Counted from the first letter of the stretch, positions 43,427 to 52,953 are shown. The stretch: 64,000 nt of DNA from Saccharospirillum sp040881935 (GCF_040881935.1 NZ_JBBECH010000082.1:1-64000); one strand, 5' to 3'. The notes: generated by a model from the sequence alone, not told the origin. Translations and numbers: made by a program.

Positions 43427-44143
43427 ATGAAAAAAACGGGTGAGCTCTACGCCGGCAAGGCAAAAACCGTTTATACCACCGACGATCCCACCCTGTTGGT
43501 GCTGGAATTTCGCAACGACACCTCGGCGTTCGACGGTGAAAAAATGGAGCAACTGGAGCGCAAGGGCCAGGTTAACAACCAGTTCAATGCGTTCATCATG
43601 AAAGCACTGCAATCGGCGGGTATTGCCACCCATTTTGTCGACCAGCTCTCAATCAATGAAAGCCTGGTACGCAACCTCGACATGATTCCGGTAGAGTGTG
43701 TGGTGCGTAATCGTGCGGCGGGCAGTCTGGTGCGTCGACTGGGTGTGACCGAAGGTCAGGAGCTAACCCCGGCGGTGTTTGAGTTCTTTCTGAAGAACGA
43801 TGCCCTGCACGACCCAATGATCAACGAGTCGCACATCGCCACCTTTGGTTGGGCGAGTGAACAGGAAGTGGCGGCCATGAAGGCGCTAACCCTGCAGGTC
43901 AACAAGGTGTTAACCAAACTGTTTGCCGATGGCGGACTGGTTTTGATCGACTACAAACTTGAATTTGGCCGCTTTCAGGGCGACATTGTACTGGGCGACG
44001 AGTTCTCACCGGATGGTTGCCGCTTGTGGGATGCCCGCACCGGCGAAAAAATGGATAAAGACCGGTTCCGGCAGAACCTGGGTAATGTTATCGAAAGCTA
44101 TGAAGAGGTCGGGCGCCGTATTGGCATTGAATTTCAGTCTTGA
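43427..44143 (+). CDS. purC: Phosphoribosylaminoimidazole-succinocarboxamide synthase
   Basis: The 238-residue ATP-dependent enzyme joins aspartate to CAIR in purine synthesis. Family segments are LYAGKAKTVYTTDDP, VECVVRNRAAGSLVRRLG and LIDYKLEFGRFQGDIVLGDEFSPD. It ends the dapA-bamC-MBL-purC run. Confidence 0.97.
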   Translation: MKKTGELYAGKAKTVYTTDDPTLLVLEFRNDTSAFDGEKMEQLERKGQVNNQFNAFIMKALQSAGIATHFVDQLSINESLVRNLDMIPVECVVRNRAAGSLVRRLGVTEGQELTPAVFEFFLKNDALHDPMINESHIATFGWASEQEVAAMKALTLQVNKVLTKLFADGGLVLIDYKLEFGRFQGDIVLGDEFSPDGCRLWDARTGEKMDKDRFRQNLGNVIESYEEVGRRIGIEFQS

Positions 44144-44203
44144 GCTAGGCTGTTTTTAAGTTTAAGTTTCGGAGTCTGGGTTATCTGCGTTGTCTGGAGT
44201 CCA

Positions 44204-44314
44204 TGCCAGGCGCCGGGTGTACCTATCCGGGGTCGGCGTGAACCCGTCCATGGGGCCTAGACCGCAACATCCATGTTGCGGACTCCCCCGGATAGGCACA
44301 CCCGGCACCTGGCA
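44204..44314. repeat. Compound palindromic element, copy 2
   Basis: Arms of 29 bases (44204-44232 and 44286-44314) pair with only two mismatches. They start TGCCAGG and end CTATCCGGGG. The core carries GTCGGCGT, CCATGGGGCCTAGACCGCA and a second small hairpin (CCGCAACAT / ATGTTGCGG). The core matches copy 1 but the arms do not. It lies between purC and the outer-membrane protein gene, both on the plus strand. Confidence 0.85.
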
Positions 44315-44407
44315 CTTTGTCAGTTGCAAACGTCAGATTTGACAATTTAAGAGTAATCAGTTGTTGGTGCAGACTCTGTCTGTGAAACGTTCACATGAGG
44401 AATCACT

Positions 44408-45223
44408 ATGAAAATTTGGATGGCCACTGCCGCTGCGGCTACTGTTTTGTTTGCGCCCCTGGCGTCTGCCAAGGTACTTATCGATATTGATGGTGGGTTG
44501 GGGTATAGCTTTAACTCGTTGAATGAAGGGTCCTTGGCGAATGACGAAATTGACCTGAAGGGTGACCAGAGTTCAGATCCAATTGGTTTGAATCAGGATG
44601 CCGAAAACGGTCTCTATGCCTGGACCAAAATCTCTGTTCCTATTTTTCCGGATGTGGGCCTGAAATATCAAAACCTCTATAGTGAAGGTACTAACTTCAT
44701 TACTGATGAGGTTACCTATGGTGGTGAGAGCCAAACCTATACGGAAGAAGTTAATTCCGAATTTGACTTGAGCTATTTCGACTTGTCGTTGACCTATGGT
44801 ATTCCACTACCGTTAGCCTCTGTTGATTTTGGTCTTAACTTCCGGTCGTTGATTGGCGGTTTCAGTGCTGAAGGACAAACTTCAGGCCAGTCTCTTGACA
44901 CGGCTTTTGAGGTCAATGGTACCCCAATCATCGTGCCAATGTTGTATCTGGGCGGTCACTTTGACATTCCCGTGGCCGATGTTCGTCTGGGGGGGGAACT
45001 AAAAACCCTGCCTATCGGCGACACCAACATCACCGACCTGGAAGTAAAAGGCACCTGGTTTGCGCCACTACCAACCAACGTGCTTGTTAAACTCGGTATT
45101 GAAGCAGGTTACCGCAACTATGGCCTGACCATTGGTGACTCGACTCTGGGCGCAGACACATCTGAATATGCATCAGAAGTGAACTACTCCGGCTTCTTCG
45201 CCGGTGCGGCGATGAGCTTCTGA
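44408..45223 (+). CDS. Outer-membrane beta-barrel protein (TIGR04219-like)
   Basis: The 271-residue protein has a signal peptide ending ASAK. Alternating hydrophobic segments (DIDGGLGYSF, GLYAWTKISVPIFPDVGLKYQN) and a terminal GFFAGAAMSF are typical of an outer-membrane barrel. The end phenylalanine fits BAM recognition. I infer the TIGR04219 family from the pattern, and the function is unknown. A strong terminator follows. Confidence 0.78.
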   Translation: MKIWMATAAAATVLFAPLASAKVLIDIDGGLGYSFNSLNEGSLANDEIDLKGDQSSDPIGLNQDAENGLYAWTKISVPIFPDVGLKYQNLYSEGTNFITDEVTYGGESQTYTEEVNSEFDLSYFDLSLTYGIPLPLASVDFGLNFRSLIGGFSAEGQTSGQSLDTAFEVNGTPIIVPMLYLGGHFDIPVADVRLGGELKTLPIGDTNITDLEVKGTWFAPLPTNVLVKLGIEAGYRNYGLTIGDSTLGADTSEYASEVNYSGFFAGAAMSF

Positions 45224-45263
45224 TCGCGTGTTGCCAGCACCTGTGTAAAGGGTGTTAGATCGT

Positions 45264-45290
45264 AAAAAGCCTCCTTTGGGAGGCTTTTTT
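45264..45290 (+). terminator. Intrinsic terminator
   Basis: AAAAAGCCTCC-TTT-GGGAGGCTTTTTT forms a perfect stem ended by a T-run, 40 bases after the outer-membrane protein gene. The matching A-run means it could act in both directions. Confidence 0.9.
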
Positions 45291-45340
45291 GCTTTGTGGC
45301 GCTAGGATGTAAAGCACAGTGAAACAAAGGTGAGACCTTT

Positions 45341-46795
45341 ATGAAACCCGTGCTGGCTGCAGCCGATGTAGCCAAAGTTGAACAGGCCTGGGTTGCGCAG
45401 CAGTCCGGTGACGATGGCACTTGGCCTCTGATGGCGGCGGCAGGTGAGGCGGTAGCACAGCGAGTAATGGCTCTGAAACCCCGTGGCGCTATCTGGGTGT
45501 TGGCGGGCAAAGGCAATAACGGGGGCGACGGCTACGTTGCCGCCTGGCATTTGCAGCAGGCCGGGTTTGAGGTGTGTCTGGTCGCTCCACTCGGGCCATC
45601 CCGCCCCGGCTCGGATGCTGATCGTGCGCGGCGGCAGTGGCTCAAGGTCGGTTCAGAGCAAGCGAGATTGCCCAGTGGTGAACCCGCTGTGGTCGTCGAT
45701 GCGCTGCTGGGCTCGGGCCAGAGAGGGCCCCTTAAAGAGCCCCTGGCCGCCCTGGTGGCCACTGTAAACGATTTCGCCGCCAGTCGTCTGGCCGTCGATG
45801 TGCCGACTGGCCTGAATGCCGATACCGGAGTGGTGGACGAGGCTGTTTTTCAGGCCAGCGAAACCCTGAGTTTTATTGCCTTTAAACCCGGGTTGCTAAC
45901 CGGCGACGGCCCTGGTTGTGTGGGCCGCCTGGCACTGGAAACCTTGGGCGTAGAGGCGGCAGTTCTGGCGCAAAGTCTGAACCTGGCTGTACATTGGCAT
46001 CTGGCAACCGCGCCAGCCTGGCCGGAGCGAGTCGCCAATGGCCACAAAGGGCACTTTGGGCAGGTTCGAATTGTGGCTGGCTCTCCAGGCATGGGTGGGG
46101 CCGGGCTGTTGGCGGCCCGGGCCGCCCTGGCAGCGGGGGCTGGTAAGGTGTTTTGGCATACGTCACCGGGCAATGCGCAAGCGGTTCTGATGGCACAGCC
46201 AGAGCTAATGACAGCAAATCCCGACGTTTCTGGCCTTCCAGAAGCGGCCGTTGTCGTACTGGGGCCGGGCTTGGGGCGCGAGCAGGAGGTGCGGGCGCGG
46301 TGTGAATTACTGACCCGACAACAGCCACGGGGTGTTCTCGATGCCGACGGCCTGGTCTGGCTGGCCGAGAACCCAACAACCCTGCCAGGCTGGGTTCTGA
46401 CGCCACATCCTGGTGAAGCGGGTGTTTTGCTGGGTATCTCTACCGCCGCAGTGCAGGCAGACCGCTGCGCTGCCGCATTGGCGCTCAGTCAGCGTTATCA
46501 GGCGGTGGTGGTATTGAAGGGTGCGGGCAGTCTTATCGCCGACCAGGGGCAGCTCTGGTTCAGTCACCCGGGCACCGTGGCCATGGCGACGCCGGGCATG
46601 GGCGATACCCTGGCGGGCTGGATTGGCGGGCTCATGGCCCAGGGCTTTTCGTCACGTCAGGCAGCGCTGTCAGCCACCTGGTGGCATGCGGCGCTGGCGG
46701 CCCGGCTGGCCAGGCATCAGCGCATCGTGTTGGCGACTGATCTGCTACCGCTTATTCAGGCGGCTCGGCTGACCACTCCTGTCCCAGATCATTAA
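45341..46795 (+). CDS. nnr: Bifunctional NAD(P)HX epimerase/dehydratase
   Basis: The 484-residue protein repairs hydrated NADH and NADPH. The N-terminal YjeF epimerase domain has GKGNNGGDG (56-64). The C-terminal ADP-dependent dehydratase domain has the ribokinase-like GMGDTLAG (419-426). In many proteobacteria tsaE and amiB follow, but here an unrelated membrane protein gene follows. Confidence 0.94.
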   Translation: MKPVLAAADVAKVEQAWVAQQSGDDGTWPLMAAAGEAVAQRVMALKPRGAIWVLAGKGNNGGDGYVAAWHLQQAGFEVCLVAPLGPSRPGSDADRARRQWLKVGSEQARLPSGEPAVVVDALLGSGQRGPLKEPLAALVATVNDFAASRLAVDVPTGLNADTGVVDEAVFQASETLSFIAFKPGLLTGDGPGCVGRLALETLGVEAAVLAQSLNLAVHWHLATAPAWPERVANGHKGHFGQVRIVAGSPGMGGAGLLAARAALAAGAGKVFWHTSPGNAQAVLMAQPELMTANPDVSGLPEAAVVVLGPGLGREQEVRARCELLTRQQPRGVLDADGLVWLAENPTTLPGWVLTPHPGEAGVLLGISTAAVQADRCAAALALSQRYQAVVVLKGAGSLIADQGQLWFSHPGTVAMATPGMGDTLAGWIGGLMAQGFSSRQAALSATWWHAALAARLARHQRIVLATDLLPLIQAARLTTPVPDH

Positions 46796-46959
46796 CGCAC
46801 TGGTTGAGCAGTCTTGTGCGCCGTTCTGAAAGTGTTTCACCGTGGATTATTGAAGTGACACATTTTGTGAGCAAACTTTGCGCATCGGCTGGTTGAGTCT
46901 ATGCTGGCAACGAAAGGCGTGATCAGCGTCGAACACGCGAATTGAACAGTGAGAACATT

Positions 46960-48402
46960 GTGAGTTGGATCATTATACCCGAGAGACCAATGCTGTCTGC
47001 CGTGGTGTGGGTGGCTATCGCCATGATATTGGGCTCTGTGGCCCGTGCGTCTGTGGTGCGCCTGTTGAACACCCTTACTGGCTCCGTTCGACTGCTATTG
47101 CGCGCTCAGGCCAAAGCCTTTGTCGATGCCGCAGACCAGTTGGATCGTCGTAACCAGGCGGTGTTGTTGGAAATAGGTCAGCAGCGCCTGGAGCGTCGGC
47201 TGGACCGGGAGTTTCATCAGGTGTGGCAACTGATCGATCGGGACCTGGCGCAGTTTCCCCATTGGCAACGGCAGATCAGTGAACACATCAGCCAACTGGA
47301 AGAAGATTATCACAAGACGGCGGAGACCCCACCGCCAGCCCCGGACTGGCTGGATTCGATGGCCGCTGTGGTGCGCCTGAAAGAATCGCAAAATGGTAAT
47401 CCTGCGTTCTCGAATGTACTTAAGCACCTTGAGTCCGACCTTAATCGTCAGCATGAGCAGGCCCTGCACAGTTATCGCAAAAGCATGAGCCACCGGCATC
47501 GCCTGTTGCATGGCATGATGCCGCAGTGGCGTAAGCTCAGCCATGCGATTGAACGGGTACGGACGGGCATTCGCAGTTTGCTGCACATGGGTCGTGACAT
47601 CGACCGCCATATGGAGCAATACCAGGGCTTGTTGACAGGTGGGGATCAGCCCCGCCGGGCACTGCAGGTGTCACTGTTCGTAGAAGGTATTCTTTCTGCC
47701 GTGTTGGTGCTGTTGTGGCTTGGTGTCGCCTGGTTGAGCTTTAATCTGATGAGTGCACCGTTGCAGACGATGATGGCACCGGGTGAGCCACTTGCTGGTA
47801 TGGCTATGGCCGACTGGGCTGGTTTGATGCTGCTCGGGGTGAGCATAGCCATGGGTTGGGTTCTGATGGAATTGCTGCGTATTACCCGTGTGTTCGACGG
47901 ACTTTATGGTCTTGATGCCCCGGTCAGGCGCCGCCTGGTCTGGGTTCTGGTTGGCCTGTTGGTTTTGTCGGCGCTGGCTCAGGCCGGTCTGGTGTATTTG
48001 CATCAGCGGGCGGGGTTGCCGACGACCGAGCTTGAGCGGCTGATACAATACCCGGTGATTGTGTATGAAGCACCGCTGTTGGATCAGGGGCTGGTATTGG
48101 GTGCCCGTATGGTGCTCGCTTTCGTACTGCCCCTTATCCTTATTTTTTTTGCGGTTCCCTTTGAGCGCTTGTTGCACAGTCTTCGCATATCCCTGGTAGT
48201 GGTTATCGGTTTTGCGTTGCGGTTTTTGGCCTGGGTGCTCCGCTTGGCATCGGGTTGGTTGTGGTATGTAAACCGAGCTTTGCAGGCGGTATACGACGTC
48301 TTCATTAGTCTGCCACTGTGGGTTGCATTGCGCGTTAAACCTCGGGCTGAAAAACCGACGGAACAGCTAGATACTGCAGCTGAGATGCACCGGCCGGTGT
48401 AG
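46960..48402 (+). CDS. Unrecognised multi-span membrane protein
   Basis: I do not recognise this protein of about 480 residues. One N-terminal span (about 6-30) is followed by a long, mostly helical soluble region (about 35-235) rich in Arg, Gln and His. Several hydrophobic segments follow (about 240-265, 285-310, 325-345, 380-405, 410-435). The tail is short and charged. The layout recalls mechanosensitive-channel relatives but I see no MscS signature. I prefer GTG 46960, with GTGAG upstream. A TTG at 46942 is possible. A weak sigma-70 promoter (TTGCGC, N16, TATGCT) lies at 46878-46905. Confidence 0.72.
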   Translation: MSWIIIPERPMLSAVVWVAIAMILGSVARASVVRLLNTLTGSVRLLLRAQAKAFVDAADQLDRRNQAVLLEIGQQRLERRLDREFHQVWQLIDRDLAQFPHWQRQISEHISQLEEDYHKTAETPPPAPDWLDSMAAVVRLKESQNGNPAFSNVLKHLESDLNRQHEQALHSYRKSMSHRHRLLHGMMPQWRKLSHAIERVRTGIRSLLHMGRDIDRHMEQYQGLLTGGDQPRRALQVSLFVEGILSAVLVLLWLGVAWLSFNLMSAPLQTMMAPGEPLAGMAMADWAGLMLLGVSIAMGWVLMELLRITRVFDGLYGLDAPVRRRLVWVLVGLLVLSALAQAGLVYLHQRAGLPTTELERLIQYPVIVYEAPLLDQGLVLGARMVLAFVLPLILIFFAVPFERLLHSLRISLVVVIGFALRFLAWVLRLASGWLWYVNRALQAVYDVFISLPLWVALRVKPRAEKPTEQLDTAAEMHRPV

Positions 48403-48727
48403 TCATGGTAGGCTGGCCCGGCACAATATTTTGCGTCGGCTGGCCTGACGCTCCGGTCAATTACCGGTAAACGCTGTGGTGTCTGATACAGTGGCCGGTT
48501 AGACTTGAATCAGTCTTTCGATGGTGTCCGTGAGAAGGTTTCGGGTGCGTCCCGAGCCGGTGATGATCAACGTTGCGCTATCCGGGTAGTAGATATTCGA
48601 TTAGCAAACCCAAACGTTGATATCGGACAGACGCCGAAAGAAATCACGGGAAGGGCAGGTCCCGCCCTGGCAATACATAGTGAGCTGGGTTGAACCCGAT
48701 GCTCAAGACATAAAGGCAGGCATATAA

Positions 48728-49432
48728 ATGCATTTGAAAAAAAGTTTGTTGGCCGGTGCGATTGCGCTGGGTTTTGTAGGATCCGTTATGGCAGAAGAGT
48801 TGAACACCGATGAGCAGAAAGCCTCTTATGGCATCGGTTTTGGCTTTGCATCAAACCTGATGCAGCAAACTCAGGGTCTGGAGCTTGATACTGAAGCACT
48901 GATTGCGGGTATCGAAGCCGCCATGGGCGGTTCTGAGACAGCACTGGATCAGGCTGAAATCAACGCCGCTATTCAGGCGTTGCAAGAAAAGCAGCAGGCC
49001 GCTATGGCTGAGCTCCAGGAGCAACAGCAAGGTCAGGTCGCGGAAAGCAAAGCGGCCGGTATCGCTTTTCTGGCAGAGAACGCTGAGCGCGACGGTGTAG
49101 CCGTGACCGATTCTGGGCTGCAGTATGAAGTGATGTCCTCAACTGACGATGGAGCATCACCAACTGCTGAAGACACTGTCCGTGTCCACTATCATGGCAC
49201 GCTGATCGACGGTACGGTTTTCGACAGCTCGGTTGACCGTGGCGAACCTATCGAATTTCCGCTTAGCGGTGTGATCGCAGGCTGGACCGAAGGTGTGCAG
49301 CTGATGACTGAAGGCGACAAGTACAAGTTTTACATTCCAGCTGAACTGGCTTATGGCGACGCCAGCCCAAGCCCGACCATCCCGGCTGGCTCTGTGCTGA
49401 TGTTCGAAGTCGAGTTGCTGGAAGTACTGTAG
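48728..49432 (+). CDS. FKBP-type peptidyl-prolyl isomerase (Mip/FkpA-like)
   Basis: The 234-residue periplasmic isomerase has a signal peptide (ending SVMAEE) and an N-terminal dimerisation domain with long helices (about 25-120). A C-terminal FKBP domain (about 125-234) has VHYHGTLIDGTVFDSSVDRGEPIEFPL and IPAELAYGDASPSPTIPAGS. The 325 bases before it hold no gene I can support, only one weak 62-codon frame. Confidence 0.93.
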   Translation: MHLKKSLLAGAIALGFVGSVMAEELNTDEQKASYGIGFGFASNLMQQTQGLELDTEALIAGIEAAMGGSETALDQAEINAAIQALQEKQQAAMAELQEQQQGQVAESKAAGIAFLAENAERDGVAVTDSGLQYEVMSSTDDGASPTAEDTVRVHYHGTLIDGTVFDSSVDRGEPIEFPLSGVIAGWTEGVQLMTEGDKYKFYIPAELAYGDASPSPTIPAGSVLMFEVELLEVL

Positions 49433-49493
49433 TATTTTGAAGGTACTCCGAAACCCCTGTCTGCGAGAGTCTCGCAGGTGAGGGTTTAAGGCA

Positions 49494-49526
49494 CAAAAAA
49501 AGGCGTACCCTTGGGTACGCCTTTTT
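49494..49526 (+). terminator. Intrinsic terminator, bidirectional type
   Basis: AGGCGTACCC-TT-GGGTACGCCT with A-runs before and T-runs after is a strong terminator. It serves the FKBP gene and the opposing tRNA-Asn array. A second hairpin (CTGCGAG / CTCGCAG, about 49460-49477) lies just upstream of it. Confidence 0.9.
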
Positions 49527-49533
49527 TGTTGTG

Positions 49534-49709
49534 TGGCTCCTCGAGCAGGACTCGNNNNNNNNNNNNNNNNNNNNNNNNNNNNNNNNNNNNNNNNNNNNNN
49601 NNNNNNNNNNNNNNNNNNNNNNNNNNNNNNNNNNNNNNNNNNNNNNNNNNNNNNAACCTGCGACCAATAGATTAACAGTCTACTGCTCTACCAACTGAGC
49701 TATCGAGGA
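49534..49709 (-). tRNA. tRNA-Asn (GTT), interrupted by an assembly gap
   Basis: The 5' part (49709 down to 49655) is identical to the intact tRNA-Asn nearby and includes anticodon GTT. The 3' part (49554-49534, with CCA) also matches. Exactly 100 N (49555-49654) separate them, which is a common placeholder for a gap of unknown size. The two halves may belong to one gene or to two different copies. Confidence 0.75.
49555..49654. other. Assembly gap of 100 N
   Basis: The run of N begins and ends inside tRNA-Asn sequence. The likely cause is collapse of a tandem tRNA repeat during assembly, so one or more tRNA-Asn units may be missing here. Confidence 0.95.
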
Positions 49710-49766
49710 ATAAGCTCTAACCGGCGTCATACCCCTTAGGGTAGCGTGACACCGGTGTTAAATTTT

Positions 49767-49842
49767 TGGCTCCTCGAGCAGGACTCGAACCTGCGACCAA
49801 TAGATTAACAGTCTACTGCTCTACCAACTGAGCTATCGAGGA
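49767..49842 (-). tRNA. tRNA-Asn (anticodon GTT)
   Basis: This is a complete 76-base cloverleaf on the minus strand, from TCCTCGA to an encoded CCA, with anticodon loop CTGTTAA. It is the upstream member of an array of at least two copies. Confidence 0.96.
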
Positions 49843-50030
49843 GCAACGGCGTTGTATTCTAGTGATTCGGTCTGATGTGTCAACACTAATGCGTTGTTTT
49901 TTTTAGGTTTTTTGCAGTCAGGTCATTATTTTCAGGGGCAAATTAAGGGTGTATTTTCAAAAATTTGATGCCGCGCCGGGTCGCACTGCCTGTCCTGATT
50001 CAGTAGAATGCCGCGCTCACTTCGCCAGCT

Positions 50031-51050
50031 ATGGTCGAGCAAGCCCCCGTGACTTATAACGACCTCGAATTTCCGCCCTATGTCGCCGGGTGGGGCATGG
50101 CCAATGGTCATCTGCAATCCATCGTACCGTCGGTCTTCCGTCAGGTCTCGGTGCCTTATCAGCGTACCCGCCTGGAGCTGGACGACGGCGATTTTCTGGA
50201 TCTGGATGAGCTGCCCGCCGATTCGGCCAAAGCCCCTCTGGTTATCATCAGTCACGGCCTCGAAGGCAACAGTCACCGGCCTTATATGCAGGGCATGGCG
50301 CGCCATTTTCATGACGCCGGCTGGCAGGTTATTGCCTGGAATTTTCGTGGCTGTAGCGGTGAAATGAACCGGTTGCCGCGCTTTTACCACAGTGGTGCCA
50401 TCGCGGATCTGAAAGCAGTGATCGATCATGCTATGCAGCGAGGCGTAGAACGCATTTTTCTGGTCGGATTCAGCATGGGTGGTAATCAGACGGTACTGAC
50501 ACTGGCCGAGCCGGATTTACCAGATGCGGTGCTTGGAGGTGCTGCGTTCAGCGTGCCGCTGGATCTGGAGGCCTGCGCCCATGCGCTGGCCCGACCGGCA
50601 CAGCGCATTTACATGCGACGCTTTTTGCGTGACCTGAAATTCAAAATTGCCGACAAAGCCGAGCGCTTTCCCGAGATGGTAAGCCTGGAAGGCTATGACG
50701 AGATTCGGAATTTCCAACAGTTTGACGACCGTTACACAGGTCCCTTACACGGCTATCGCGATGCAGAAGACTATTGGCACAGCTGTTCCAGCGCCAAAGC
50801 CCTGAACCGGCTGCGCCGACCTACCCTGGTCGTGAATGCGCTTGATGACCCGTTTCTCGCCAGCCCTTGCTATCGCAGGCCCAGCAATGCGTCGTCCAAC
50901 TTACTGCTGGAAACCCCGTTGCGCGGCGGCCACGTCGGCTTCATGCGCTGGCGCCTTAACCAAACACTCTGGTCAGAGTTCCGGGCCCTGGCCTTTGCCC
51001 GAAGCTGTCTGGAAACGGCGGATTATAAAACCGGTGGCCCGGCTTTATAA
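50031..51050 (+). CDS. Alpha/beta hydrolase, YheT family
   Basis: The 339-residue protein matches the YheT/ABHD family of hydrolases. It has the nucleophile elbow GFSMGG, a likely acid in NALDDPF and a His in RGGHVGF. The N terminus GWGMANGHLQSIVPSVFR is typical. It is probably a carboxylesterase, with unknown substrate. An in-frame GTG at 50049 is a possible alternative start. Confidence 0.88.
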   Translation: MVEQAPVTYNDLEFPPYVAGWGMANGHLQSIVPSVFRQVSVPYQRTRLELDDGDFLDLDELPADSAKAPLVIISHGLEGNSHRPYMQGMARHFHDAGWQVIAWNFRGCSGEMNRLPRFYHSGAIADLKAVIDHAMQRGVERIFLVGFSMGGNQTVLTLAEPDLPDAVLGGAAFSVPLDLEACAHALARPAQRIYMRRFLRDLKFKIADKAERFPEMVSLEGYDEIRNFQQFDDRYTGPLHGYRDAEDYWHSCSSAKALNRLRRPTLVVNALDDPFLASPCYRRPSNASSNLLLETPLRGGHVGFMRWRLNQTLWSEFRALAFARSCLETADYKTGGPAL

Positions 51051-51221
51051 TCCAGTTCGTTGGTTACCTCGGCTTCGGGTGCCAAGGGGTTCGTGCTGGG
51101 TGCCGGGTAAGCCTCTCTGGATTCACGACGACCCCGAATAACCGTACCCAATGCCGCCGAACTCATGCCACGGTAGACTAAACAACCCTAGCCAAGCCAC
51201 AGTCGCAAACCAGGAGCCACA

Positions 51222-51464
51222 ATGACAGACCCGGAATTTGATCATTTGCTGGATACGCGCGGATTGAGATGTCCGGAACCGGTGATGATGTTGCATCGCC
51301 AGATCCGCAAGATGGCCGTGGATGAGGTTGTTTGTGTGGTCGCCACCGACCCGGCGACCGAGCGTGATATTCCCCAGTTTTGTGAATTTCTCAATCACAC
51401 TCTGGTTCAGCATTCCAAACTGGATGATGAATACCGGTACTGGGTGCAGAAAGCGGGTCGCTGA
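51222..51464 (+). CDS. tusA: Sulfurtransferase TusA
   Basis: The 80-residue sulfur carrier takes persulfide sulfur from IscS for tRNA 2-thiouridine formation. It has LDTRGLRCPEPVMMLHRQIRK with the active Cys17, then ATDPATERDIPQFCEF, close to E. coli TusA throughout. It is more typical than the paralogue at 38965. It is convergent with the MATE gene, with 5 bases between stops. Confidence 0.93.
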   Translation: MTDPEFDHLLDTRGLRCPEPVMMLHRQIRKMAVDEVVCVVATDPATERDIPQFCEFLNHTLVQHSKLDDEYRYWVQKAGR

Positions 51465-51469
51465 GCGTT

Positions 51470-52921
51470 TTAGGCGGTCGCCGGTACATCCAGATTTGCC
51501 AGTGGCTGACGGCTGAACCAGAACAGGCGAATCACCAGTAGTGTGGCCGCGCTGGTCAGGCCGGCGATCAGGCCGATCCAGAAACCGGCGGCACCCATAG
51601 CGGGTACGATCCAGTCTGTGAAGGTTAGTACATAGCCCAGGGGCAGGCAGATGGCCCAGAATGACAGCATCATGATATACATTGGAATGCGGGTATCGCG
51701 ATAGCCACGCAGGGCGCTGATGCAGGTGACTTGCATGACGTCGGCGATCTGGAAGATGGCGGCGTAGGCCAATAGCAGCCCGGCAACGGCCTGAACCTCC
51801 GGGTCGCTGGTGTACAGGCGGGCGATCAGGTCAGAGCCCAGGAAGAACAGGGTCGCATAGACAGCGGCGATGGCCATGACCAAAACCAGGGAGCTGCGGG
51901 CGTTCAGGCGGGCGGCGTCCGTTGATCTTGCACCGATCAGAAAGCTGATGCGCAGCGTCAGCGCCATGCCGAGACTCAATGGAACCATGAATACCAGGGA
52001 GACGACATTCAATGCGATTTGATGGCCCGCGACAACGACAGGCCCGAGCGGTGCCAGAAACAGGGCGATGACCGAGAAGACGCTGGCTTCGATAAAAATA
52101 GTGAAGCCAATGGGTACGCCCAGTTTCAGCACGTATTTGATATCGGCCCAGTTAGGTTTGACCCAGTCGTCGATCAGATGGAAGCGGCTGTAATGCCGGC
52201 TGCGGTTCAAGTAAATGATGAAGCCGGTCACGGCGACCCAGTTGGAAATAGCCGTTGCCCAGCCACAACCAATGCCGCCGAGTTCGGGCATGCCGAGTTT
52301 GCCGTAGATCAGAATGTAGTTCAGTGGCAGATTCAGGCCGGTGCCGAGCAGGGAGAAAGTCATAAAGGCTTTGGTATGACCAAGGCCGTCGGTCAGGCCA
52401 CGCAGGGCCGCGAACACCAGAATGGCGGGTATGCCCCAGGCAAAGGCTGATAGATAGCCTTGGGTGATGCGTGCCGTGTTGGTTTCCAGTTGCAGCACAT
52501 CCAAAATAGGGCGCACATTAACCAGAAACAGGATGATCAGTACCGCTGCAAAGGCGGCGATGTACAAGCCCTGCCAGGTAATCGGCATAATGCGATTCAG
52601 GGTGTTGCTGCCCCGATAACCGGAAATAATCGGTTGCAGGGCGCTCAGTGCGCCCATGAAAAACAAAAACAGGGGAACCCAGAGGCTGGTGCCAATGGCC
52701 ACGCCCGACAAATCTTCGGCACTGGCGTGGCCGGCCATAATGGTGTCGATGACTCCGTTTGCCATTTGTGCCAGCTGAGCGACAAGAATCGGTCCGCCCA
52801 GCAATGCCAGCGTTTTCCACTCGCTCAGGGTGCGGCCTACCAGGCTAGCCTGGCGGATGGGTTTGGGTTGATGGCTCTGGTCCACTGCTGAATCCTTGAC
52901 GTGACATACACTATTTAACAC
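51470..52921 (-). CDS. MATE family efflux transporter
   Basis: The protein of up to 483 residues has about 12 spans and the MATE features GGPILVAQLAQMANGVIDTIMAG and a repeated second half. It probably exports cationic compounds by sodium or proton antiport, as NorM does. A start at residue 1 includes a hydrophilic ~30-residue lead, so an internal start is possible. Confidence 0.9.
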   Translation of the reverse strand: MLNSVCHVKDSAVDQSHQPKPIRQASLVGRTLSEWKTLALLGGPILVAQLAQMANGVIDTIMAGHASAEDLSGVAIGTSLWVPLFLFFMGALSALQPIISGYRGSNTLNRIMPITWQGLYIAAFAAVLIILFLVNVRPILDVLQLETNTARITQGYLSAFAWGIPAILVFAALRGLTDGLGHTKAFMTFSLLGTGLNLPLNYILIYGKLGMPELGGIGCGWATAISNWVAVTGFIIYLNRSRHYSRFHLIDDWVKPNWADIKYVLKLGVPIGFTIFIEASVFSVIALFLAPLGPVVVAGHQIALNVVSLVFMVPLSLGMALTLRISFLIGARSTDAARLNARSSLVLVMAIAAVYATLFFLGSDLIARLYTSDPEVQAVAGLLLAYAAIFQIADVMQVTCISALRGYRDTRIPMYIMMLSFWAICLPLGYVLTFTDWIVPAMGAAGFWIGLIAGLTSAATLLVIRLFWFSRQPLANLDVPATA

Positions 52922-52953
52922 AAGCCTCGGAGTTCGATCCTGCTGTATTGCCA

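Noticed and set aside
48505..48693. 62-codon frame before the FKBP gene
   Set aside because: There is no convincing ribosome site, family resemblance or coding character. It is treated as intergenic.
49263..49667. Minus-strand frame through the N run
   Set aside because: It crosses the assembly gap and translates tRNA and antisense FKBP sequence.
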